Of a stretch of DNA of 9,059 nt, positions 1-5,086 are shown in pieces. The stretch spans positions 1-9,059 of the forward strand of contig DMJJ01000086.1 of assembly GCA_003452185.1 (NCBI GenBank). The letters are read 5' to 3'. The first letter of the stretch is position 1, and the number at the start of each line of letters is the position of its first letter. Source of the DNA: Verrucomicrobiales bacterium (GTDB lineage Bacteria > Verrucomicrobiota > Verrucomicrobiia > Limisphaerales > UBA11320). Position numbers and translations under genes: made by a program. The notes under the pieces are model-generated. The model was not told the origin of the DNA. It saw nothing but the letters and a program-made list of their open reading frames with translations, and searched no databases.

Positions 1-170
1 GGGAGGAAGTCCACGGTGTATTCGCTGCCGCGATAGATTTCGGTATGGCCCTTCTGGCGGCCAAACCCCTTAACCTCCGTGACGGTCATTCCTTCGATTC
101 CAACCTCGCTGAGGGCGTCTTTGACCTCCTCCAGCTTGAAGGGTTTGATGATGGCTTCGATTTTCTTCAT
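1..170 (-). CDS. PII nitrogen regulatory protein (GlnB/GlnK family), N-terminal part, cut by window edge
   Basis: Small trimeric signal protein that reads 2-oxoglutarate and ATP/ADP and controls ammonium transporters, glutamine synthetase adenylylation or NtrB. The visible 56 residues run from MKKIEAIIKPFKLEEVKDAL to YTVDFL and hold the PII core start, the GRQKGHTEIYRG segment and the T-loop with Tyr51, the uridylylation site of proteobacterial PII proteins. The start is the ATG complementary to 168-170. No clear ribosome binding site precedes it (AAATCGCCT then ATG). Only Ser21, Glu26 and Thr31 differ from the second PII gene in this window (Gly, Asp, Cys there). A sigma-54-type promoter lies about 150 nt upstream. 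The C-terminal half lies beyond the window, so its partner gene and whether it is better called glnB or glnK cannot be seen. Family assignment is very secure. Confidence 0.96.
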   Translation of the reverse strand, partial: MKKIEAIIKPFKLEEVKDALSEVGIEGMTVTEVKGFGRQKGHTEIYRGSEYTVDFL

Positions 171-541
171 AGGCGATTTGGGCTTACCAGGGTGTGGATG
201 GTTGAACTCGGCGCCGCGGCACGCTGAAACCCCGATCCTCGCAAACCAGGACAATTCCCAGCCGGGGGAAAACAGCCTGCATTGAATGGGTGCTTCGATT
301 TATACATGAGTCGCGGCTATTCCCCTTAAGCAATGGCCTTGCCAACCCCAAAACGGCAACTCGCCGAAGCGCTAACTCGCTTGTGAACAGTTATCTATGA
401 AGATCATGAATCGGGCTCCTCTCTCGCAGTGGGTTGGCGACTTTTGATCAGCCTATCCAGTTTTAGCCTGAAGGGTGCGCATGATAAGCGTGCGCCTGAT
501 TGCTGGCTGGGCCCACTGGGAATGGGGGATGGTGCTCGGTT
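171..541. other. Intergenic region between antiporter gene and left PII gene
   Basis: No credible gene is present. The stretch holds the sigma-54 promoter at 329-344 and the PII leader (171 to about 318). It also holds three short inverted repeats: TTCCC/GGGAA (255-259, 266-270) within the leader, AAGCG/CGCTT (367-371, 378-382) about 57 bp upstream of the predicted start, and GCGCA/TGCGC (477-481, 491-495) further upstream. No hairpin with a T-run was found that would clearly terminate the antiporter transcript, so read-through into the PII gene is possible. Confidence 0.6.
329..344 (-). promoter_or_regulatory. Sigma-54 (-24/-12) promoter for the left PII gene
   Basis: Read on the minus strand the site is TGGCAAGGCCATTGCT. 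Against the consensus TGGCAC-N5-TTGCW it has one mismatch (A for C at the sixth base). The invariant GG and GC are separated by exactly 10 nt. The predicted start is near position 318, giving a leader of about 148 nt before the PII start codon. The -24 half is also one arm of an inverted repeat, TTGCC (339-343) and GGCAA (355-359). Sigma-54 promoters of PII genes respond to NtrC in many bacteria. That this one does is inferred from the gene and the motif. Confidence 0.72.
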
Positions 542-1960
542 TCAGGAGCGGAAGAAGAGCCACCAGATGATCAACAGCATTGGGGCCATGCACGGCAGGG
601 TGAAGCGGACCACGTAGCCGAGGAAGCTCGGGGTGTGAACCCGTTGCTGGTCTGCGATCGCCTTCACCATGAGGTTCGGGCCGTTGCCAATGTAGGTGTT
701 CGCGCCGAAGAACACCGAGCCGGCGCTGATCGCCATGATGAATCGGCTCAAGCCCGGGTCGCTGAGGATCCAGGAGACTCGGAGCATGTCATGGGTGGTG
801 GTGCCACTTCCGACTGCCTGGGCAAAGTGGGTGCGAAGGAACTGAACCGCCCCGGCCAGCTCCGGGGGCGGGACCGCTCCCGCGGCTGCGAGGGTGGAGT
901 TCTGGTGGAGCCAGGCAAGAAGCTGGTCGATTGAGGATTGCGGCACCACGGATCCGAAGAGCGCGCTCAGGAACGTGAGGTAGGTGGGGGCGTTGTCCAG
1001 GAGGCTGGAGAGGAGGCCGCTGGAGAAATAAAAGAGTCCCGGAGTCGGGGCCCCCAGGGTGGCGGCGTCGGTTTGCAGCCAGTCCATGGCCGGCATCATG
1101 GTGCCGAATATCCCCACGAAGAGAATCGCCACCTCCTTCACCGGGTGGAGGCTGAACTCATTCGCCTCATGCACGCGTCGGGGAGTAAGCCGCCAGGAGA
1201 GGACTGCCGCAGCGACCATGAGGAACTCCCGCAGGAAGGGCGGGTTTTCGACGAAGGTGCTGCCGAAGATCACCCCCAGGAGCAGGAGGTTTGGGAGGCC
1301 CGAGATCTTGAAGGTGTCCGGGGGCTCGGCGAGTTCCTCCCGCACCCGCCGGGGGGCACGCAGGTAGTTGCGCCTGTCGATCGCGTAGAACAGGAGGAGC
1401 AGGATGCCAACCGCCGTGGCCCAGACCTCCCAGCAGCGTTGCAGCACCCACCAGAACGGAACCCCCTTCAGGAACCCGAGGTAGAGGGGGGGGTCGCCGA
1501 CAGGGGTGAGCGCGCCTCCCACATTCGAGACGATGAAGATGAAGAAGACGACGTGATGCGCGGTGACGCGATATTTGTTCATCCGGAGCCAGGGGCGGAT
1601 GAAGAGCATCGAAGCGCCGGTGGTCCCGAGGACGTTCGACACCATGGCCCCGGTCAGAAGGAAGAGCACATTTCTGGAGGGGGTGGCCTCCCCCTTGACG
1701 TCGCAGTGGATCCCGCCAGCCACGATGTAGAGCGACCCGATGAGGGTGATGAACCGAAGGTAGTCTCCTCCCGTGGCCAGGATCCGACCCGTGGCGTGGA
1801 GGCCTACGAGGTAGTAAAGGATCGTGACCCCCGCCAGGCCCAGGGTTATGTGGATGTAATACCTCGCCCAGAGGGCGGAGAAGAAGAGCGGCGCAAGTGC
1901 CATGAGCGCCAACAGCATCACAAACGGGAGAAGCATCCAGGGGGTCGGTTCAGTGATCAT
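542..1960 (-). CDS. Sodium:proton antiporter / citrate-transporter-like membrane protein (CitMHS_2-type, ion transporter superfamily)
   Basis: A 472-residue polytopic inner-membrane protein with about 11-12 hydrophobic segments, starting near residues 10-30, 35-53, 68-84, 98-120 and 135-150 and ending with a very hydrophobic C-terminus (455-470). It has conserved features of the ion transporter superfamily that includes NhaD and ArsB: an SNVLGTTGASMLFIRP stretch (108-123), SNVGGALTPVGDPPLYLGF (145-163), LDNAPTYLTF (321-330) and GANTYIGNGPNLMVKAIA (419-436). The paired re-entrant-type SN...G and DNAP/GNGPN segments are where such proteins bind ions. By family it probably exchanges Na+ for H+; substrate cannot be read from sequence and a carboxylate is the main alternative. 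The start ATG (1958-1960) has no good Shine-Dalgarno; Met9 is a possible alternative. It lies between two PII genes, divergent from glnK-amtB and upstream of the left PII gene on the same strand. Confidence 0.87.
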   Translation of the reverse strand: MITEPTPWMLLPFVMLLALMALAPLFFSALWARYYIHITLGLAGVTILYYLVGLHATGRILATGGDYLRFITLIGSLYIVAGGIHCDVKGEATPSRNVLFLLTGAMVSNVLGTTGASMLFIRPWLRMNKYRVTAHHVVFFIFIVSNVGGALTPVGDPPLYLGFLKGVPFWWVLQRCWEVWATAVGILLLLFYAIDRRNYLRAPRRVREELAEPPDTFKISGLPNLLLLGVIFGSTFVENPPFLREFLMVAAAVLSWRLTPRRVHEANEFSLHPVKEVAILFVGIFGTMMPAMDWLQTDAATLGAPTPGLFYFSSGLLSSLLDNAPTYLTFLSALFGSVVPQSSIDQLLAWLHQNSTLAAAGAVPPPELAGAVQFLRTHFAQAVGSGTTTHDMLRVSWILSDPGLSRFIMAISAGSVFFGANTYIGNGPNLMVKAIADQQRVHTPSFLGYVVRFTLPCMAPMLLIIWWLFFRS

Positions 1961-2289
1961 GGGATGTGGTTGAGCTCGCGATTAGACGGCGGGCATCTGA
2001 AGCACGAACCATGCGCGACGGGGGGCGCTCGGGCCAATTGGAAAAAAGGCCTGCGAATCGAGCAACCCAGGCGACAGACGTGGGCCTCCTTGCCAGCGGG
2101 GATGCGCGCATCGTGTGCAAAACAACGCACCGGAAACCGGAGGCCGAGGGTATGCTCTGAGCTCATGCTTTTGGTGACGAGATCCAGGATTCCATCGGCG
2201 CATCGAACACGGCTCCGCGACGTCGGATATCACTCGTGATGGATCTCTCCCTCGTGGATGCGGTTGCGCGATGTGCCCCCATCGGTCCG

Positions 2290-2324
2290 GGAACCCCCCG
2301 GGCCGGTGTTCCCCGGGGTGGAAC
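2290..2324. promoter_or_regulatory. Candidate activator-binding half-site cluster upstream of glnK promoter
   Basis: Three copies of one pentamer in alternating orientation: GGAAC (2290-2294), GTTCC (2308-2312) and GGAAC (2320-2324). The last two form a GTTCC-N7-GGAAC palindrome centred about 62 bp upstream of the predicted sigma-54 start. Enhancer-binding proteins often use such dyads, but usually somewhat further upstream, and the motif is not the classical NtrC site. A protein-binding role is inference. Confidence 0.3.
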
Positions 2325-2351
2325 TTCATAAACTGCCCGGTCTGCGTTTCG

Positions 2352-2367
2352 TGGCACTTCACGTGCT
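2352..2367 (+). promoter_or_regulatory. Sigma-54 (-24/-12) promoter for glnK-amtB
   Basis: The site reads TGGCACTTCACGTGCT: a perfect TGGCAC at -24, then N5, then GTGCT, one base off the TTGCW consensus at -12. GG (2353-2354) and GC (2365-2366) are 10 nt apart, as sigma-54 requires. Predicted start is near 2378, so the leader to the glnK ATG is about 174 nt. glnK-amtB operons are classical NtrC/sigma-54 targets under nitrogen limitation, which agrees with the placement. Activator identity is not visible. Confidence 0.75.
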
Positions 2368-2551
2368 TTTTGCAACGCATGGCAAGCAGCCAGACAATAC
2401 CCTCGCCGCACCTTGCCTTCCCCCATCCCTCGGCTCCTCTGGTTTCAGTCTTCACCGAAGGTTTCGCTGGGTTCGGGACGCTGTGCACCCCGCCTTGCAC
2501 GACGAACCGGCGTGGCGAGCCATAACCGAAGAGCGCAGCCGATCCATCAAC

Positions 2552-2890
2552 ATGAAAAAAATCGAAGCAATCATCAAACCGTTCAAATTGGAGGAAGTGA
2601 AGGATGCCCTCGGGGAGGTGGGCATCGACGGCATGACCGTGTGCGAAGTGAAGGGTTTCGGCCGTCAGAAGGGGCACACCGAGATCTACCGTGGGAGCGA
2701 GTACACGGTGGACTTCCTCCCCAAGATCAAGCTCGAGCTCGTAGTGCCCGACGCCCGGTGGGAAGCCGCCGTGGCGGTGATTATCAAGACCGCCAAGACG
2801 GGGAAGATCGGGGATGGAAAGATCTTCGTCTCGGCGGTCGAACAGGCCATCCGGATCCGGACCGAGGAGAAGGGGGATCTGGCCGTATAA
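2552..2890 (+). CDS. glnK: PII nitrogen regulatory protein GlnK, linked to ammonium transporter
   Basis: Complete 112-residue PII protein, the family's usual length. It binds ATP/ADP and 2-oxoglutarate as a trimer and plugs or frees the AmtB channel according to nitrogen status. Visible features are the MKKIEAIIKPFK start, Gln39, the T-loop YRGSEY with Tyr51 (46-51), the second PII signature TGKIGDGKIFV (83-93) and the nucleotide-contacting Arg101 and Arg103. The reading frame is open upstream to about 2258, but homology begins exactly at the ATG at 2552 and the promoter lies inside the upstream frame, so the short start is right. A purine stretch GAAGAG lies too far upstream to be a good ribosome binding site. 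The amtB start follows 34 nt after the stop, so the two are one operon. Called glnK rather than glnB because of the amtB linkage. Confidence 0.96.
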   Translation: MKKIEAIIKPFKLEEVKDALGEVGIDGMTVCEVKGFGRQKGHTEIYRGSEYTVDFLPKIKLELVVPDARWEAAVAVIIKTAKTGKIGDGKIFVSAVEQAIRIRTEEKGDLAV

Positions 2891-2924
2891 CCGACGCAGC
2901 TCAACATCACCGTTTCGATCGAAC

Positions 2925-4757
2925 ATGAACCGAACCAGCAACCAAATGAACCCCATCACGAAAACCGCTCGCCTGGCCGCCCTTCTTGTCGGCATCACCT
3001 GGCTTGGTACGAATCTCCATGCGCAGGCACCGGCGACCAACGCCGCCCCGGCTGCGGCCGTCGCCGCCACCAACGCCCCGCCCCCTGCTCCCCAGCAGCC
3101 CGACTCCCTCGGCACGGTGGCGAACAACGGGAACGAGCAGGACCTCACGTGGCCTGTTCCAGCCGCCACGATGACAAACCTGGGGATGACCAATGCCCCG
3201 GCGACCCTCTACGCGAAACCGACCCAGGATGAGCTGATTCTCAACGTGGCGCACAACAAGGTTTCGATCAACATCATGTGGACCCTGGTGACCGGGTTTC
3301 TGGTGATGTTCATGCAGGCCGGATTCGCGCTCGTCGAGACCGGTCTCTGCCGGGCAAAGAGCGCCGCCCACGTCATGACGATGAACTTCATGATCTACGC
3401 ACTTGGAATGCTCGGCTTTTACATCTGCGGATTCGCGCTGATGTTTGGCGGCTATGCCGTCGGCCCTGCGGCCATCGGATGGCAGCCTTCCCTTGGGCAG
3501 GGGCTCCAGCTCCTGAACAAGGAGTTTACGGTGACCTTGTTCGGGCATCCGTTCGGCCTCTTTGGGACGAAGGGGTTCTTCCTGGGAAGCGAGGTGTTCG
3601 ACACCGCCATTTTCACCCTGTTCCTATTTCAGATGGTGTTCATGGATACCACGGCAACGATCCCTACCGGTTCGATGGCCGAGCGCTGGAACTTCAGCAA
3701 CTTTGTGATCTATGGCCTGTGGGTCGGCATGCTTCCTTACGCCCTGTTCGGGAACTGGGTTTGGGGCGGGGGGTGGCTTGCGCAGCTCGGGCAGAACTTC
3801 GGGCTCGGTCACGGTCATGTCGACTTCGCCGGCTCCTCGGTGGTGCATTTGTGCGGGGGCATGATCGCCCTGGCCGGTGCCATCGTCATAGGACCACGAC
3901 TTGGAAAATATACCCCCGACGGGAAGCCGCGCGGGATCCCGGGGCACAATATTGTGTATGTGATCCTTGGGACATTCATTCTCGCGTTCGGCTGGTTCGG
4001 GTTCAACCCCGGGTCGACCCTCGCGGGCACCGACCACCGGATGGCGGTCGTGGCCGTCAACACCATGCTGGCCTCGGCCACTGGCGCTCTGTTCACCTAC
4101 TTCACGATGATGGCGAAGACCGGGAAGCCCGACCCCTCGATGCTCTGCAACGGTATGCTCGCGGGCCTCGTGGCGATCACCGCCCCCTGCGCCTTCGTCA
4201 GCTCCATGGGGGCCTGCATCATCGGGGCCGTCTCGGGCGTGATCGTGGTCTTCTCGGTGTTCTTCTGGGACAACCGGGGGGTCGATGATCCGGTCGGTGC
4301 CATCTCGGTTCACGGGGTGAACGGGGCATGGGGCGTCCTGAGCCTCGGGCTTCTCTCCAACGGCACCTATGGTGCGGGGTGGGGGGGGGTGCACACCCTG
4401 ATCGGCAAGGGGGGCGAGATTCACCGCATCCTCAATGATGGAGCCGCCTCGATCGCTGAGTACAACAAGATGGTGGCGGATGGGTGGGCCGACCAGGGGG
4501 TCACCGGCGCCTTCGGGAAGCTCTTCGGTGCGGCCTACAACGACTGGTCGCAGTTCGGGGCCCAGATCACCGGGACCCTCACCTGCATCGTGTTCGTCTT
4601 CACCTTCGCCTACATCTGGTTCAAGGTCTCGAACCTGATCATCCCGATCCGTTCCAAGAAGGAAGACGAGCTCCTCGGCCTGGATATCCCCGAGATGGGG
4701 GCCGAGGCCTATCCCGATTATCAGCTCACCGACCGTTCCTCCCCGCCGGTGAAATAA
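2925..4757 (+). CDS. amtB: Ammonium transporter (Amt family), long form with signal peptide
   Basis: Inner-membrane trimeric channel for NH4+/NH3 uptake, gated by PII. From the ATG at 2925 it is 610 residues, against about 430 for E. coli AmtB. A signal peptide (about 1-34, ending LHAQ) is followed by an Ala/Pro-rich periplasmic leader (35-65) and about 11 membrane segments from residue 114. Key residues are present: FALVETGL (134-141), AERWNFSN (252-259), WGGGWLAQLG (280-289), DFAGSSVVH with Asp300 and pore His308, GWFGFNPGS (356-364), and DDPVGAISVHGVNGAWG (454-470) with second pore His463. The tail EDELLGLDIPEMGAEAYP (580-597) matches the cytoplasmic tail that regulates the channel. A loop at about 476-540 is much longer than in E. 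coli. The in-frame ATG at 2946 (MNPITK) is an equally plausible start; neither has a clear ribosome binding site. Confidence 0.95.
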   Translation: MNRTSNQMNPITKTARLAALLVGITWLGTNLHAQAPATNAAPAAAVAATNAPPPAPQQPDSLGTVANNGNEQDLTWPVPAATMTNLGMTNAPATLYAKPTQDELILNVAHNKVSINIMWTLVTGFLVMFMQAGFALVETGLCRAKSAAHVMTMNFMIYALGMLGFYICGFALMFGGYAVGPAAIGWQPSLGQGLQLLNKEFTVTLFGHPFGLFGTKGFFLGSEVFDTAIFTLFLFQMVFMDTTATIPTGSMAERWNFSNFVIYGLWVGMLPYALFGNWVWGGGWLAQLGQNFGLGHGHVDFAGSSVVHLCGGMIALAGAIVIGPRLGKYTPDGKPRGIPGHNIVYVILGTFILAFGWFGFNPGSTLAGTDHRMAVVAVNTMLASATGALFTYFTMMAKTGKPDPSMLCNGMLAGLVAITAPCAFVSSMGACIIGAVSGVIVVFSVFFWDNRGVDDPVGAISVHGVNGAWGVLSLGLLSNGTYGAGWGGVHTLIGKGGEIHRILNDGAASIAEYNKMVADGWADQGVTGAFGKLFGAAYNDWSQFGAQITGTLTCIVFVFTFAYIWFKVSNLIIPIRSKKEDELLGLDIPEMGAEAYPDYQLTDRSSPPVK

Positions 4758-4783
4758 CCCGGGGTGTAGATCCTCCACCGTCG

Positions 4784-4814
4784 GCGGGCGGGGGCAACTG
4801 GTGCTCCCGCCCGC
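4784..4814 (+). terminator. GC-rich hairpin after amtB, possible terminator
   Basis: GCGGGCGGGGGC (4784-4795) pairs with GCTCCCGCCCGC (4803-4814), 12 base pairs with one G-T wobble around a 7-nt loop, 26 nt after the amtB stop codon. There is no T-run after it, so it may act as a processing or stability element, or as a terminator without the usual U-tract. Confidence 0.5.
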
Positions 4815-4843
4815 TTGGGTGGTAAACCTTTGACCTGACTCTC

Positions 4844-5086
4844 ATGAATTCATTCCCTGCTGCCGTGGCCAACCTTCGATACGCGTCGTTCATTTTTTGG
4901 AGCCTCTCCCTCGTCCTCGCCTGCTGGGTCGGCGGCACCCTCTTCTTCGAGGTTCGCGCCGGTATGCCCGTCACCCACGAGGAGTGGGTGCATCGCTTAA
5001 TGGGATGGTTCGTAAACGCGGTCCTGATCCGCACGTTCGTGCGCGGCTTTCGACGGCATTACGTTGCCGTCCGGGGCGTCGCGTGA
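4844..5086 (+). CDS. Hypothetical small membrane protein, coupled to kup
   Basis: An unrecognised 80-residue product. Residues 13-35 (ASFIFWSLSLVLACWVGGTLFF) form a strong membrane segment. After a short loop with acidic HEEW, a second moderately hydrophobic stretch (52-64) precedes a very basic tail (RTFVRGFRRHY). The basic tail suggests the C-terminus is cytoplasmic. Support that it is a gene: its TGA shares four bases (GTGA) with the start of kup, a typical translational coupling, and it fills the space between the amtB hairpin and kup. No Shine-Dalgarno precedes the ATG (CCTGACTCTC). It could be an accessory subunit or merely a leader cistron for kup. No family was recognised. Confidence 0.62.
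   Translation: MNSFPAAVANLRYASFIFWSLSLVLACWVGGTLFFEVRAGMPVTHEEWVHRLMGWFVNAVLIRTFVRGFRRHYVAVRGVA

Larger units (their letters stand above)
1961..2551. other. Divergent intergenic region between antiporter gene and glnK
   Basis: A 591-nt stretch without a credible gene; reading frames crossing it are shadows or upstream extensions of glnK. It carries the glnK sigma-54 promoter (2352-2367) and the GGAAC/GTTCC half-sites just upstream (2290-2324). It also holds the perfect inverted repeat ATCAC-TC-GTGAT (2229-2240) at about -143, and a GTGCA/TGCAC pair (2483-2487, 2496-2500) inside the glnK leader. For the antiporter the minus strand offers only a poor -10-like TCTAAT (complement of 1981-1986) about 20 nt before the start codon, with no convincing -35 box. 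Confidence 0.6.

Noticed and set aside
476..496. GTGCGC repeats (476-480 region and 490-495) as a possible terminator or activator site
   Set aside because: Only a 5-bp stem with no T-run, and it does not match the classical NtrC site.
2116..2133. Sigma-54-like GGTGC...TTTTGCA on the minus strand upstream of the antiporter
   Set aside because: GG and GC are 11 nt apart instead of the required 10 and the -24 half is poor.
938..2239. 433-codon open frame on the plus strand opposite the antiporter
   Set aside because: Product is rich in Glu, Arg, Gly and His with no hydrophobic or domain structure, and it is the antisense shadow of a clearly real membrane protein gene in GC-rich DNA.
2258..2551. 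In-frame upstream extension of glnK adding 98 residues
   Set aside because: PII proteins begin at MKKIEAIIKPFK and the extension covers the sigma-54 promoter; it has no domain features.
1982..3193. 403-codon minus-strand frame across the glnK upstream region, glnK and the amtB start
   Set aside because: It is antisense to glnK and amtB; its ILHFLQFERFDDCFDFF stretch is simply the reverse reading of the conserved PII N-terminus, as is the frame at 45-227.
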